Assembly: GCF_900111865.1 (NCBI RefSeq)
Contig: NZ_FOJS01000005.1
Coordinates: forward strand, 1-64,000
From: Parageobacillus thermantarcticus
Lineage (GTDB): Bacteria > Bacillota > Bacilli > Bacillales > Anoxybacillaceae
Length of the DNA stretch: 64,000 nucleotides
Reading direction: 5' to 3'
A program made the translations under genes and the position numbers. How positions within the stretch are numbered: position 1 is the stretch's first letter; every line of letters starts with the position of its first letter. Shown in pieces: positions 52,473 through 63,163 of this stretch. The notes under the pieces were generated by a model. It had not been told where the DNA came from and searched no databases. It saw only the letters and a program-made list of their open reading frames with translations.

Positions 52473-52844
52473 GTGAAGGTAGTCACCATGCGCACATTTC
52501 TGCTTACTGTCGCCATCTTAACCATCAGTTTTTTTATCGTTTTATTTCAGGGAGAATGGTCGCTTCTTTCCTTTGTCAATGTTACGTTCCTGCTTTCGCT
52601 TTTGCCTCTTATGATCGGCGGGTTTTTATTCGTGTATGAACAGGGATTCTTCAACAGTTTTGCATATGGTTTTCGGAAGCTGCATAAAAGCAGGTCGAAA
52701 GCGGAGCGTTATCTAGCAGAGTTACAAGGCACATCCGCTGGACAACCTATCCATCCTAAAAAGTTTGCCATTACGTATCCGCTCTTGTTTTCAGGCTTGA
52801 CTCTTGTTCTCCTGATGATTGCTGTCGGATATGCTATACGGTAA
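52473..52844 (+). CDS. DUF3899-like membrane protein, 123 aa
   Basis: GTG start with GGGAGG 6 bases upstream. Three membrane helices (about residues 5-25, 31-53, 97-120) with the loop Y-E-Q-G-F-F-N-S-F-A-Y-G-F-R-K, the pattern of DUF3899. It lies just upstream of the trpS leader; function unknown. Confidence 0.7.
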   Translation: MKVVTMRTFLLTVAILTISFFIVLFQGEWSLLSFVNVTFLLSLLPLMIGGFLFVYEQGFFNSFAYGFRKLHKSRSKAERYLAELQGTSAGQPIHPKKFAITYPLLFSGLTLVLLMIAVGYAIR

Positions 52845-52884
52845 AGTTGCAGCAACTATCGCTTTGCTTTATAATATAAAGCAA

Positions 52885-53152
52885 TCAATCATATGGAACA
52901 TGCGATGAGAAAGAGGAGTACATATTGCGATGCTTTCAGAGAGCTTGTGGTTGGTGCGAACAAGCAGCTAGCAATATGGAATGGGCTTTCGAGCATCCGG
53001 CTGAACGAGAGTAGGCTTTGGACGCCTGCCTTGCGTTATCAAGGCGCCATGCGCATACGTGCATGGGCAGAGTGATTGCACATCATGTGCAATAACTAGG
53101 GTGGCAACGCGGTCCTATCGTCCCTAACGTTGAAGGGGGTAGGGCCTTTTTA
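52885..53152 (+). promoter_or_regulatory. T-box leader (tRNA-Trp-sensing) upstream of trpS
   Basis: The stem I elements AGAGAG and GGTGCGAAC are followed by TGG codons near 52977-52985, a plausible Trp specifier. The conserved T-box AGGGTGGCAACGCGG is at 53098-53112. A terminator (GGTCCTATCGTCCCTA pairing with TAGGGCC plus Ts) ends at 53152. Uncharged tRNA-Trp should stop termination and raise trpS expression. Confidence 0.92.
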
Positions 53153-53161
53153 AATGGATAA

Positions 53162-54163
<1,002 letters not shown>

Positions 54164-54164
54164 T

Positions 54165-54196
54165 AAAAGCAAGCCGAAAAAACGGCTTGCTTTTTT
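54165..54196 (+). terminator. Terminator of trpS
   Basis: AAAAGCAAGCCG pairs with CGGCTTGCTTTT, followed by Ts, right after the stop. Confidence 0.87.
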
Positions 54197-54271
54197 ATCC
54201 ATGCACGAATTCCACCGTTAACCTCTGCGGCTTGCCTTATCGTTGACTTTGCGCATAAGCAGCCGCGATGC

Positions 54272-55012
54272 TTAGTTCACTTTTGGCTCTTGCTCCATTT
54301 CCCACAGCTTTTCAAAAAACGGCTGCCCTTTAATTAATTTTTCGCATAACTGCACATGTTTATCAGACCAGCCGTATTTTGTCTCCTCGTATAAACGTTG
54401 CCATGCCTCTTCAAACGTCATTTTTTGAATGTCAGGATATTTGTGCGGCGCCCATTCCGTATACCAGTAGCGCACCTCTGCGACGTTTTTCGTCGAACGG
54501 AGTTGATCGAGCGCCATAAACAGCAGTTGTTTAAGTTGTCTCTCCTTTCGTGTAAGCCCGCACATCCATTCCGGAGAAGGAGACAAAATATGGTACGTTT
54601 TTTCATGGACTGGCAACGGATATGGTTCTTCTTCGTGGCCAGCAGTCATTTCGTATACTAATTGCTCCTGTCTTGGAATAAGGCGGCTTTTCCGAATCGG
54701 GATGTTATAGCCAATCGTATCAACAGCGAGAATGCCGCAACCGTCTGTAATAACAAAACAATAATCAAGCTGGATGCGCTCATGATTTTTCCGTAAATAT
54801 GCTTTTTGGTATACGTCCTCAAGAAGCGGCTTCGGAATTTCCGATAAACTGTTTTCTATATAGTCAAATAGCGCAGAAGAAACTTTAAGAAGCGGCACTT
54901 GATCGAGCAGTTCCACTTGATCATCTTTTCGCCATTCATGGAAATGGCATACGTTATATCCATTTTCTTCTCCTTCAAACCAATTGACCCAAACATCATG
55001 CAAATACAGCAT
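54272..55012 (-). CDS. yjbA: YjbA-family protein (UPF0736), 246 aa
   Basis: Opens [21 protein letters not shown] and continues [10 protein letters not shown], which matches YjbA (DUF3603). Soluble. Position next to trpS agrees with B. subtilis. The function is unknown. Confidence 0.88.
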   Translation of the reverse strand: MLYLHDVWVNWFEGEENGYNVCHFHEWRKDDQVELLDQVPLLKVSSALFDYIENSLSEIPKPLLEDVYQKAYLRKNHERIQLDYCFVITDGCGILAVDTIGYNIPIRKSRLIPRQEQLVYEMTAGHEEEPYPLPVHEKTYHILSPSPEWMCGLTRKERQLKQLLFMALDQLRSTKNVAEVRYWYTEWAPHKYPDIQKMTFEEAWQRLYEETKYGWSDKHVQLCEKLIKGQPFFEKLWEMEQEPKVN

Positions 55013-55103
55013 ACGATACCCCCTCGCTTCTAAACAAAACTTATTTGTCCATCAGTATAGGCAGAGGGGGCAAATTTTATTCCATTTAATCCTTTTTTAT
55101 CCA

Positions 55104-55310
55104 TCACTCTTCTCGATAAGGAAAGTATAAGCTTCCTAGCATTAGCAAAAGCCCTATTGGAAGTAAATAGCATTCTACTTTTGTGCGAATATAGGCAAAA
55201 TATCCGCTCCATCCTTGCTCCGGTGTCATCATGTTTAAATAAGCAAGCATTGCCACCCCGCCAACGACCGAAATCCCAAAACCAACTAAGTAAACGAATA
55301 GGCGAATCAT
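55104..55310 (-). CDS. Small membrane protein, 68 aa
   Basis: GGAGCCCG precedes the ATG. Two helices (residues 3-25 and 48-62) with N-M-M-T-P-E-Q-G-W-S-G-Y between them. It is conserved-looking in codon use and position but not assigned to a family here. Confidence 0.7.
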   Translation of the reverse strand: MIRLFVYLVGFGISVVGGVAMLAYLNMMTPEQGWSGYFAYIRTKVECYLLPIGLLLMLGSLYFPYREE

Positions 55311-55377
55311 CGGGCTCCTCTTCTTTCTCTTAGACTTGTCCGTCTTATGTTTTACATATATGAGCCCTCGATGACTA

Positions 55378-56196
55378 TCATGACTTCTTGTCGTCTTCTA
55401 ACGAAGCAAGCCGCAACATCTGTTCAGAATTCATGTTCATTAACTCGGAAAAACGGGCGCCATGTTCAAGGCAGCGGCGAACGATATAATACCCGACCGC
55501 ATACCCAAGCATGGTTGGATAAAAACCAAGCCCGTAAAGAAGTCGAGAATATAACGGATGTTTCGATAACATCGATTTATGCGGTGATACGTATCGTTTC
55601 CAAAAGCTGCAAAGCTGCTCGTCCGAGTAATAGGTCGTCCACCTTGCTTGCTGTTCCTTGCCGACATACCGGCACACAGCGTTTTCAGCAAGCCCTTCTA
55701 ATACGATCGCATCTAAAAGTGTGGTATCTTCGTTTTCCTTCTTTTGTTTTTTCAAACGGCAAACGTGATTATACTCATGTGTTATCAACGCTTCAATTTC
55801 TTTATCCGTATGGTGTGGCAATAAAAAAATAAATAATTTGTCATGAAAGGCGATCCCTCCTTTACTATTAAACTCACGCGCGAATTTCCGGTTATGAGGA
55901 TCAGCTGGAAAAAGAAAAAGAGGCACATCCGGGCCGTTCCATTCCTTTTTTCGCTTTTCGTAAACCGCCTCGACCCGTCCCCATATGTTTTTTTGTTTCA
56001 TTTGCTCAATCGTTTCTTTTATGTTTTTTGACGGTCGATACATACCGTAGTGCACAAGATGGAAGTAAATATCGCGCTCGTTCGCGTCTGGAAAGTAAAA
56101 AACAAGGTGCCGGCATAGGCGAACGGGATCATCATACCATTCGTCAAGCCATCGATCGGTGCGAATAACCGGCATGCTTGTCACCTCTTTTTCCAT
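55378..56196 (-). CDS. yjaZ: YjaZ-like putative zinc protease (DUF2268), 272 aa
   Basis: The metalloprotease motif H-E-Y-N-H is in I-T-H-E-Y-N-H-V-C-R-L (about residue 138), followed by L-E-G-L-A-E-N-A-V, which supplies the third zinc ligand Glu. No signal peptide is seen. B. subtilis YjaZ is in the same place, next to fabF. Activity not proven. Confidence 0.85.
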   Translation of the reverse strand: MEKEVTSMPVIRTDRWLDEWYDDPVRLCRHLVFYFPDANERDIYFHLVHYGMYRPSKNIKETIEQMKQKNIWGRVEAVYEKRKKEWNGPDVPLFLFPADPHNRKFAREFNSKGGIAFHDKLFIFLLPHHTDKEIEALITHEYNHVCRLKKQKKENEDTTLLDAIVLEGLAENAVCRYVGKEQQARWTTYYSDEQLCSFWKRYVSPHKSMLSKHPLYSRLLYGLGFYPTMLGYAVGYYIVRRCLEHGARFSELMNMNSEQMLRLASLEDDKKS

Positions 56197-56237
56197 TTTT
56201 TCTATCGTATGATCGAAACGAAAAAGAGGTGAAAAAA

Positions 56238-56265
56238 GGGCTATCTCTTTTTGTCGAGATAGCCC
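56238..56265 (-). terminator. Terminator of fabH-fabF
   Basis: GGGCTATCTC pairs with GAGATAGCCC; T-run on the minus strand. Seven bases past the fabF stop. Confidence 0.85.
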
Positions 56266-56272
56266 GTCACCA

Positions 56273-57514
56273 TTATTTTACATATTTTTTAAAAATCAAT
56301 GTCGCGTTATGTCCGCCAAATCCGAGAGAATTGCTTAACACCGCGTTTACTTCCTGCTTTCTCGCCGCATTTGGCACATAGTCAAGATCGCATTCCGGAT
56401 CAGGAGTTTCATAGTTCATCGTCGGCGGGATTACGCCATCTTTAATCGTTAATACAGAAAATATCGCTTCTACTGCGCCAGCCGCTCCTAGCAAATGTCC
56501 GGTCATCGACTTTGTCGAGCTGACCGCCAGCTTGTACGCATGGTCTCCGAACACTTCTTTAATCGCCATCGTTTCATATTTGTCATTGTATTCCGTACTC
56601 GTGCCGTGAGCATTAATATAATCGATTTCTTCCGGCTTCATTCCCGCATCGGCCAACGCTTGACGCATCGCGCGGACGCCGCCTTCCCCGCCTGGAGCTG
56701 GCGCGGTAATATGGTATGCGTCCCCTGTCGCACCGTAGCCGACGATTTCCGCATAAATCGGCGCGCCGCGGCGCAACGCATGCTCCAGTTCTTCCAATAC
56801 AAGAATTCCTGCTCCTTCCCCCATCACAAAACCATCCCGGTTTTTGTCAAACGGGCGGCTTGCCGTTTTTGGGTCCGGATTCGTTGATAGCGCCGTATTC
56901 GCGCAAAATCCGGCTAACGCCATTTTTGTGATCGGGGCTTCTGTGCCGCCGGTAATCATCACGTCGGCATCGCCGCGTTGAATAACTTTAAAGGCATCGC
57001 CAATCGAATTGGTGCCTGTTGCACAAGCGGTGACAGTGCAAGAATTGATTCCTTTCGCACCTAGAATGATCGATACTTGTCCTGCCGCCATATCCGGAAT
57101 CATCATCGGCACAAAAAACGGGCTTACCCGGCGGTAGCCGCGTTTTTGGAAAATTTCAAACTGCTGCTCATACGTTTCCATCCCGCCGATTCCAGAGCCG
57201 ATCCAAACGCCGACTCTCGTTGCATTTTCTTCGGTGATTTCTAATTTTGCGTCTTCTACCGCCATCAACGCGGCAGCGACAGCATATTGCGTAAAACGGT
57301 CCATTTTGCGCGCTTCACGTCGATCAATAAATTGTTCCACATCGAAGTCTTTCACTTCTGCCGCCACTTTTGCCGGGAATTCATCCGGATTGACGCGCGT
57401 AAGTATTCCGATTCCTGATTTGCCGGCAATAATATTTTTCCACGTCGTTTCCACATTGTTCCCAAGCGGTGTTACCGCTCCAAGACCTGTAACAACGACT
57501 CGTCTCTTTTCCAT
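56273..57514 (-). CDS. fabF: 3-oxoacyl-[acyl-carrier-protein] synthase II, 413 aa
   Basis: Condensing enzyme with catalytic Cys in T-A-C-A-T-G-T-N-S, and His residues in [11 protein letters not shown] and [14 protein letters not shown]. Elongates acyl-ACP with malonyl-ACP. Follows fabH by 30 bp in one operon. Confidence 0.96.
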   Translation of the reverse strand: MEKRRVVVTGLGAVTPLGNNVETTWKNIIAGKSGIGILTRVNPDEFPAKVAAEVKDFDVEQFIDRREARKMDRFTQYAVAAALMAVEDAKLEITEENATRVGVWIGSGIGGMETYEQQFEIFQKRGYRRVSPFFVPMMIPDMAAGQVSIILGAKGINSCTVTACATGTNSIGDAFKVIQRGDADVMITGGTEAPITKMALAGFCANTALSTNPDPKTASRPFDKNRDGFVMGEGAGILVLEELEHALRRGAPIYAEIVGYGATGDAYHITAPAPGGEGGVRAMRQALADAGMKPEEIDYINAHGTSTEYNDKYETMAIKEVFGDHAYKLAVSSTKSMTGHLLGAAGAVEAIFSVLTIKDGVIPPTMNYETPDPECDLDYVPNAARKQEVNAVLSNSLGFGGHNATLIFKKYVK

Positions 57515-57544
57515 CGCTTCCGTCTCTCCTTCCGTATTGAGCTA

Positions 57545-58486
57545 CTAGCGGCCCCAACGCAAAGCGATTGCACCCCACGTTAATCCGCCGCCAAATCCAA
57601 CCATAATAATGAGGTCATCATCTTTGATTTTTCCTGCTTCTAATTCTTCAACGATTGAAATTGGAATGGAAGCTGCTGAAGTGTTTCCGTATTTTCGAAT
57701 AGTTGTTGACATTTTCTCTTCCGGCAGTTCAAGACGCTGTCTAGCCGCTTCGACAATGCGAATATTTGCTTGATGTGGAATGAGAAAATCAACATCGTTT
57801 TTCGATAATCCTGCTTTTTCTAAGACGTTAATGCATGATTCTCCCATTTGACGGACGGCAAATTTGAATACTTCTCTACCGTTCATCACGATATATTCGT
57901 CTTTATATAAATGTTTTCCTCCTGTTCCGTCCGCTCCTAATTCAAACGACAAAATGCCTCGTCCTTCGGAAACAGGACCCATCACGACCGCACCGGCGCC
58001 GTCACCAAATAACACCGCCGTATTGCGGTCATTCCAGTCGGTAATTTTTGATAATTTTTCCGCTCCCACTACCAATATATAACGATACGCACCATTGTCA
58101 ATAAATTGGCTTGCTGTCACCATTCCGTAAATAAAGCCCGCGCATGCCGCGCTAATATCCAACGCCGCCGCTTTTGTCGCGCCAAGCCGCTCCTGCAGCA
58201 TGCAGGCGACAGATGGAAATGCTCTGTCAGGCGTTACTGTTGCTACTAAAATTAAGTCAATATCTTGCGCGGAAATTTCCGCGTCATCCAACGCCTTTTT
58301 CGCCGCAAAATACGCCATGTCGGACGTATCGATATCATCTGCAGCAATTCTCCGTTCTTCAATCCCTGTTCTCGTCCGAATCCATTCGTCCGATGTATCC
58401 ATCATTTTCTCCAAATCAAAATTTGTCAACACCTTTTCTGGCAAATACCGTCCGATTCCAATAATACCTGCTCCCACGCCGAACAT
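57545..58486 (-). CDS. fabH: 3-oxoacyl-[acyl-carrier-protein] synthase III, 313 aa
   Basis: Initiating condensing enzyme: catalytic Cys in D-I-S-A-A-C-A-G-F, His in P-H-Q-A-N-I-R-I and Asn in Y-G-N-T-S-A-A-S. Starts fatty-acid synthesis from acyl-CoA primers; in bacilli it sets branched-chain starters. First gene of the operon behind a FapR-type operator. Confidence 0.96.
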   Translation of the reverse strand: MFGVGAGIIGIGRYLPEKVLTNFDLEKMMDTSDEWIRTRTGIEERRIAADDIDTSDMAYFAAKKALDDAEISAQDIDLILVATVTPDRAFPSVACMLQERLGATKAAALDISAACAGFIYGMVTASQFIDNGAYRYILVVGAEKLSKITDWNDRNTAVLFGDGAGAVVMGPVSEGRGILSFELGADGTGGKHLYKDEYIVMNGREVFKFAVRQMGESCINVLEKAGLSKNDVDFLIPHQANIRIVEAARQRLELPEEKMSTTIRKYGNTSAASIPISIVEELEAGKIKDDDLIIMVGFGGGLTWGAIALRWGR

Positions 58487-58509
58487 CTCCTTTAGTATAT
58501 AACCAATTA

Positions 58510-58526
58510 TTATTACTTGGTACTAA
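58510..58526. promoter_or_regulatory. FapR operator upstream of fabH-fabF
   Basis: On the minus strand TTAGTACCAAGTAATAA, a close match to the FapR box and to the site in front of fabI in this window. It lies 24 bp upstream of the fabH start. Confidence 0.82.
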
Positions 58527-58651
58527 TTTTATCGCAAATACGAAAAACACGCAATAGAAAGATGTAAAGCGTGTAATTTGTCTAATCACTTTCTTATTTT
58601 TCACATACAGTGCTAATAAAGGAAAAAAGAAAGGGAGGAGGCGTTGTTACT

Positions 58652-58900
58652 GTGGATGATCAAGAGCAGACAAAGCAACATAACGAACAATTCGATCGTT
58701 TTTCCCGTTTAATGTTTGGTCCCTTTCCGCCGCGGTCGCGCCAGTCGCGTGACGCATCTGTTCAAAACGAGTCTTCTTCCGAGCAAGGCCTTGATTTTTC
58801 GCAGCTTATGCAAAATATCGATACGCTCATCTCTTCATTTGACCAATTAAAGCCGTTGATGAAAAAAATTACTTCTTTCGTAAATATGTTAAAAAAATAA
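58652..58900 (+). CDS. Unknown soluble protein, 82 aa
   Basis: GTG 58652 with AGGGAGGAGG upstream; an earlier in-frame ATG precedes the site and is rejected. N-terminal E-Q-T-K-Q-H-N-E-Q-F, then R-L-M-F-G-P-F-P-P-R, and a helical C-terminus F-S-Q-L-M-Q-N-I-D-T-L. Similar small proteins with F-G-x-F-P-x-R occur in bacilli near sporulation genes; function unknown. A hairpin terminator follows (about 58900-58926). Confidence 0.65.
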   Translation: MDDQEQTKQHNEQFDRFSRLMFGPFPPRSRQSRDASVQNESSSEQGLDFSQLMQNIDTLISSFDQLKPLMKKITSFVNMLKK

Positions 58901-58970
58901 GAGGCGTAAGAAACGAACGCCTCTTTTTATATGAACTTTTAACTACAATATCCCACCGAATACAAAGAAT

Positions 58971-59708
58971 TCATGGAAGCTCGTTATATTGTTGATAAAA
59001 TTGATGGATCGCATTGCTAAACTGATACCGCTTTTCCGGCAAATAATAAATAACATGGACATTATCGTTCGCCGCCCTCATCCACTGCTCATATTTTCGA
59101 CAGTGGAGAGAAGATGGATAATGAGCAATTCCTGATAATTGCCATATTTTTATCGGAACTTGATGGGGCGCAATGAGTAATGAAGGAGCTGCTTTTTCGA
59201 CATTTGCTTCGTCGATATCGTATGCAATCGCTATTTCTCTTTTCATTCGCTTATAAAAAAATTCATTTTCCTTTTCATACTCAAGCTGTGCGCGCAAATC
59301 TAGACAAGGGCTTAACATCGCGAGCGCGCGGATTTGCTTCGGCATCGTTTCAAGAAGTTGCAAAGCGACAAGCGCTCCCATTCCTTCGGCAAGAATATAA
59401 ATGCGATTGTTTAATATTTCACTTTTTAATACGTAGTAAATAAGCTGTTTCGCCAAACGCACCGCTTTTGGGCTTCCCCAATGCCTGCCGTATAGATGAG
59501 AATAAAAAACAGTGTAGCCGTATTCAAGCAGTTCGCAAAGAAGCTGGCGGCGTCCTTTATGCTCAATCCAAAAGCTTGTATGTTCGTTAACAAAATGATT
59601 CGCATCACCAATAATCAAGAGAGCGAATCCGTTTGGGCGTTCCGGCAAATGAATGATACACCACTGATCATCAAGCTGAAAAAATCGCCGTTGAATCGAC
59701 ATTGACAT
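58971..59708 (-). CDS. yjaU: Alpha/beta-hydrolase-fold protein with degenerate nucleophile site, 245 aa
   Basis: The fold is suggested by L-L-I-I-G-D-A-N-H-F near the start, a G-Y-T-V-F-Y-S-H-L-Y-G-R-H-W-G-S segment and I-L-A-E-G-M-G-A-L-V-A-L where G-x-S-x-G normally stands. The Ser is replaced by Gly, so ordinary esterase chemistry is unlikely. Position resembles B. subtilis yjaU. The protein may bind rather than hydrolyse. Confidence 0.65.
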   Translation of the reverse strand: MSMSIQRRFFQLDDQWCIIHLPERPNGFALLIIGDANHFVNEHTSFWIEHKGRRQLLCELLEYGYTVFYSHLYGRHWGSPKAVRLAKQLIYYVLKSEILNNRIYILAEGMGALVALQLLETMPKQIRALAMLSPCLDLRAQLEYEKENEFFYKRMKREIAIAYDIDEANVEKAAPSLLIAPHQVPIKIWQLSGIAHYPSSLHCRKYEQWMRAANDNVHVIYYLPEKRYQFSNAIHQFYQQYNELP

Positions 59709-59843
59709 TCACCCTTGCTTTTACGATGCATAATTGTACAATATACAATATGCGGAATGGAAAAAAAAGTACGGGTATATGCCTAAACGAGCAAATTATG
59801 ATAAGATAAGAAAAGGAATGATGCGAAGATGGGAGGAAATGTA

Positions 59844-60032
59844 ATGCGCCTGTTTTGGACATTTTTCTGGACGTTTTTGCTTGTCCAGATGGCGACGTAC
59901 GTCATGGGCTCGATGCAAGGCATCGGCTACAACTTCACAACCGGCGCCTTGCTCGGCGTGATCGTGACCGTTTTGGTCGTCGTTGTCGCCGCTTTGATTC
60001 CGGACGAGCCAGCCGGGGATCATCACCATTAA
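59844..60032 (+). CDS. yjzD: YjzD-like membrane protein (DUF2929), 62 aa
   Basis: ATG 59844 follows GGGAGGAA by 6 bases. M-R-L-F-W-T-F-F-W-T-F-L-L-V-Q-M opens the first of two helices; F-T-T-G-A-L-L-G-V precedes the second; the tail ends D-H-H-H. Matches YjzD. Function unknown. Confidence 0.85.
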   Translation: MRLFWTFFWTFLLVQMATYVMGSMQGIGYNFTTGALLGVIVTVLVVVVAALIPDEPAGDHHH

Positions 60033-60039
60033 AACGAAC

Positions 60040-60076
60040 AACGCCTTGGAGATTGAATCTCCAAGGCGTTGTTTTT
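60040..60076. terminator. Terminator between yjzD and the MMPL gene
   Basis: A 15-bp perfect arm pair (60040-60054 with 60056-60070, tight loop in practice) followed by GTTTTTT. Serves yjzD and possibly the converging MMPL gene. Confidence 0.85.
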
Positions 60077-60093
60077 TGCAACTGTCTATGCCG

Positions 60094-62214
60094 TTATTCA
60101 CCGCTCGCTTCGGCCGGCGCTCTTCGTTCTTTTTCCAGCCATATAATGAGCCCCGGCAACAGCATCCCACGAATCAAAAACGTATCAAGCAAAATCCCGA
60201 TCGCGACAAGAAATCCGAAGACAAACAATAGTTGCACCGGTTGAGTCATCAACACGGAAAACGTCGCCGCTAAAATGAGGCCGGCTGAAGAAATGACGCC
60301 GCCTGTATGGGTTACCGCCTGTTTCACCGCTTCATGGAGCGAATGCGTTCTCCACTCCTCTTGGAAACGGGAAATCAGCATAATATTATAGTCGATGCCA
60401 AGCGCCACGAGGAAGACGAATGCATACAGTGGCACGCGGCCGCTGACTGCTTCGATGCCAAACAGCCAATCGGTCAGCCAAATTCCGAGGCCAAGCGCAG
60501 CCGTAAACGAAACGAGAATCGTCCCCATCATATACACGGACCGCTTCACCGACCGCGTCAGCCCAATGAGCAACAAAAGAATCAAGAGCGTTTCCAACGA
60601 AACAATCACGATCATATCGCGTTTGTTCAACGACCGCTCATCCACTTTCGCCGCTGTTTCCCCGGCAAAATAAAGGCGCCCATCAAGCCCGCTTTGTTTG
60701 ACGATCGTTTCCTTCCGGTCAATAATCCGTTCCATCGCATCGATCGTTTCGACATCGTATGGGTTTTCGCGAAACGTAAGTGTAAATGAGACGACGCGGC
60801 CATCATCCGCCGTACCAGTCGGGCGCACCTCACTGACAAGCGGCTGTTTCTCAAGCTGATTTTGCAGCTGTTCCAGTTGCTGTGGCGTGACCTTTTCCTT
60901 TCCTTCAAACAAGACCGTGGTCGGCGCCAGCTCCCCTTTGGCAAAATGTTGTTCCAACAGTTCATATCCTTGGCGCGACGGCATATCTTTCGGGAACGAT
61001 TTGATCATATCATACTCATATCGAAGCGCGGTTGTATGGCCCGCCATCACTACAAGGAGTAAACCAATCAAAGCCACGGTCAGCCGCGGCTTTTGAACAA
61101 CAAACCGGCCGATTCTCCCCCAAAATCCACTTGTTCCTTTCCCTTCGCTCTCACCGACGCGTGGAATGTTCGGCCAAAACGCTTTGCGGCCAAACAGCGT
61201 AAACAACGCCGGAATCAGCGTAACGGAAGCGATCATGATGATCGCCATCGCAAGAGCGAACGTCGGGGCAAAATTTCGGTAATCGCCTAGTTTCGCGAAA
61301 AACAAGACAAGCATGGCGGCCAGCACCGTGCCTCCAGAGAAAAAGACCGGCAGTCCCGTCTCGCGCATCGCCCATTTCATGGCCTGCCATTTGTTCTCAT
61401 GCCGTTTCAACTCTTCGCGGTAACGAGAAAAGATGAACAACGAATAATCGGTGATCGCCGCAAACAGCAAAATCGACATGATCGAAATGGTCTGTTTGGA
61501 CATCACCAGCCCGGCTTTGCCCATCACTCCAAGCAGCTGCATAACCACCCCGTAAACAAAACCGGCAGCTACAAGCGGGATCAACGCTAACAGCGGCGAA
61601 CGGTAAATGACGATCAACAGCACGAGAATCAACCCGACTGTCGACAACATGAGCACAATATCAGCGCGGGAAAACAAGGCCAACGTATCGGCCGCAATGC
61701 CGGCCGGCCCCGTGATATATATAGCAACATCGCTTTCCTTTTTGACCCATTTGCGAATCTCGTCGTTCACCGTTTGGATGTCTTTGGACTCCATCGTTGA
61801 CCGATAGACGGCCGGAACAACGATCGTTTTCCCATCTTCAGAAACAAAGCCGGCCATCGCTTGCGGTGGAAGAGAAGCAACAGGAACGACTTGTTCCAAA
61901 GCGTCGCGGTGCGCTTGTTCGATATGGCCCACCAAACGTTGCAGTTCATCTTTGGCAATCGGACGGTCATCTGAATGAAAGACAAAAATGGCCGGAACGC
62001 CGTCGCTCGACGAAATATACTCGTCTGCTTTTTTCGCCGCCACCATCGATTGCGCATCTTCTGGGAGCGTTTCAATGCTTGAGACTTCATACTCTTTGGC
62101 GCTCGGCGCTACAGCCCCCAGTATGGCAACGGCCGCAAGCCAAACGATCAACGTCCACCACATTCCTTTTTTCGTTGCCACCCGGTCAGTCAAAGCATGC
62201 AGCCATCGATTCAT
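60094..62214 (-). CDS. MMPL-family transporter (RND superfamily), 706 aa
   Basis: ATG 62212-62214 after GGAGGAA. Two halves, each with a large outside loop and five or six helices. I-T-D-Y-S-L-F-I-F-S-R-Y-R-E-E and L-G-I-D-Y-N-I-M-L-I-S-R-F-Q-E-E are the paired DY motifs for proton coupling in MmpL proteins. Similar to B. subtilis YdfJ. Probably exports lipids or toxic hydrophobic compounds. Preceded by a TetR gene and two operators. Confidence 0.88.
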   Translation of the reverse strand: MNRWLHALTDRVATKKGMWWTLIVWLAAVAILGAVAPSAKEYEVSSIETLPEDAQSMVAAKKADEYISSSDGVPAIFVFHSDDRPIAKDELQRLVGHIEQAHRDALEQVVPVASLPPQAMAGFVSEDGKTIVVPAVYRSTMESKDIQTVNDEIRKWVKKESDVAIYITGPAGIAADTLALFSRADIVLMLSTVGLILVLLIVIYRSPLLALIPLVAAGFVYGVVMQLLGVMGKAGLVMSKQTISIMSILLFAAITDYSLFIFSRYREELKRHENKWQAMKWAMRETGLPVFFSGGTVLAAMLVLFFAKLGDYRNFAPTFALAMAIIMIASVTLIPALFTLFGRKAFWPNIPRVGESEGKGTSGFWGRIGRFVVQKPRLTVALIGLLLVVMAGHTTALRYEYDMIKSFPKDMPSRQGYELLEQHFAKGELAPTTVLFEGKEKVTPQQLEQLQNQLEKQPLVSEVRPTGTADDGRVVSFTLTFRENPYDVETIDAMERIIDRKETIVKQSGLDGRLYFAGETAAKVDERSLNKRDMIVIVSLETLLILLLLIGLTRSVKRSVYMMGTILVSFTAALGLGIWLTDWLFGIEAVSGRVPLYAFVFLVALGIDYNIMLISRFQEEWRTHSLHEAVKQAVTHTGGVISSAGLILAATFSVLMTQPVQLLFVFGFLVAIGILLDTFLIRGMLLPGLIIWLEKERRAPAEASGE

Positions 62215-62242
62215 CGCTATTCCTCCATTTTTCATGAATTGC

Positions 62243-62268
62243 CGAAAGTGACACTTCTGTCACTTTCG
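62243..62268. promoter_or_regulatory. TetR-type operator 1, perfect palindrome
   Basis: CGAAAGTGACA-CTTC-TGTCACTTTCG, 11-bp arms, 28 bp upstream of the MMPL start. It resembles the CGAAAGTGACA half-site of QacR/FadR-like TetR regulators controlling exporters. Confidence 0.8.
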
Positions 62269-62287
62269 ACACATTCTTATTGTAAAG

Positions 62288-62313
62288 GGAAAGTGGCAAT
62301 ACTGTCAATTTCC
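62288..62313. promoter_or_regulatory. TetR-type operator 2, imperfect palindrome
   Basis: GGAAAGTGGCA-ATAC-TGTCAATTTCC repeats the first operator with two mismatches between its arms, 45 bp centre-to-centre. It overlaps the last codons of the tetR gene. Confidence 0.7.
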
Positions 62314-62877
62314 AGTCATCACCCCATACATGATGATTTCCTTAATGCTTTCCGCCCATTGGTCAAGCGAAATGCCGGGAAAATGAGGGACGACCACCGA
62401 TTGAAAAATATACGCAAGAACGATCCGGTTCGGAAGATGCGGTTTGATTCTTCCTTCCTGTTTCCCTCGTTCCACCAACTGATTAAGTTCTTCATACATC
62501 CGTTCATGAAACTGTTCAAGGCGCTCCTTATTCGCCCGCACAGCCGGAGTGGTATCCGGAATGCGCCTTCCGATCGCGATCATTCGATGAAGATCGTCAT
62601 GGTACAAAATCAAGTTAAGCAAAAAACGGAATTGTTCATCAAACGTCGGATAGTCATGAATGTGAACAAACTTGGCAAACACTTGCTCCATTTCGTCCAC
62701 CATATATGCCGTAATGACCTCTTCTTTGTTCTCGAAATGTTTATAAATGGCCGTTCTTGATACACCGAGCCGTTCCGCTAACAACCCGAAGGTAAATCCT
62801 TCATAGCCGTGTTCAAGGAGAAGTTGTTTTGTATGTTGAAACACTTCGTTCAATGAAAATTTCCGTTCGCGTGCCAT
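62305..62877 (-). CDS. TetR-family transcriptional regulator, 190 aa
   Basis: N-terminal HTH: F-T-F-G-L-L-A-E-R-L-G-V-S-R-T-A-I-Y-K-H-F (residues 24-44), then the ligand-binding helices. It lies directly upstream of the MMPL gene on the same strand, with its likely operators in the gap. Expected to repress the transporter until an inducer binds. Confidence 0.9.
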   Translation of the reverse strand: MARERKFSLNEVFQHTKQLLLEHGYEGFTFGLLAERLGVSRTAIYKHFENKEEVITAYMVDEMEQVFAKFVHIHDYPTFDEQFRFLLNLILYHDDLHRMIAIGRRIPDTTPAVRANKERLEQFHERMYEELNQLVERGKQEGRIKPHLPNRIVLAYIFQSVVVPHFPGISLDQWAESIKEIIMYGVMTGN

Positions 62878-62956
62878 TTGATCGCCTCTCCCCTTTTCAC
62901 CTTATGCCGGTATAAGCATTCCCGCACTTATTATACATCTGCTTTAAGGAAAAAGA

Positions 62957-62987
62957 AAAGGCGCCCTGCGAAAAGCAAGGCGCTTTT
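62957..62987 (-). terminator. Terminator downstream of clpB
   Basis: On the minus strand AAAAGCGCCTTGC pairs with GC(A)GGGCGCCTTTT (one bulge, one G-U), followed by a T-rich run. The 170 bp between it and the clpB stop show no gene. Confidence 0.75.
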
Positions 62988-63163
62988 GGTCAATACTACG
63001 GATCGCGCACGGATGGAACGGATGAGGCAACCTAGGCGATACCCCTTTTTGCCAACAATATCGATCGTACGTGATTGCCGGGCAAAGGCAAGCCCCTCAC
63101 CACTCCCCTCTTTGATGCGCCAAATAAGCCGGAGCGCTTCCCCGTTTCCTTGCCGCATCGTCT

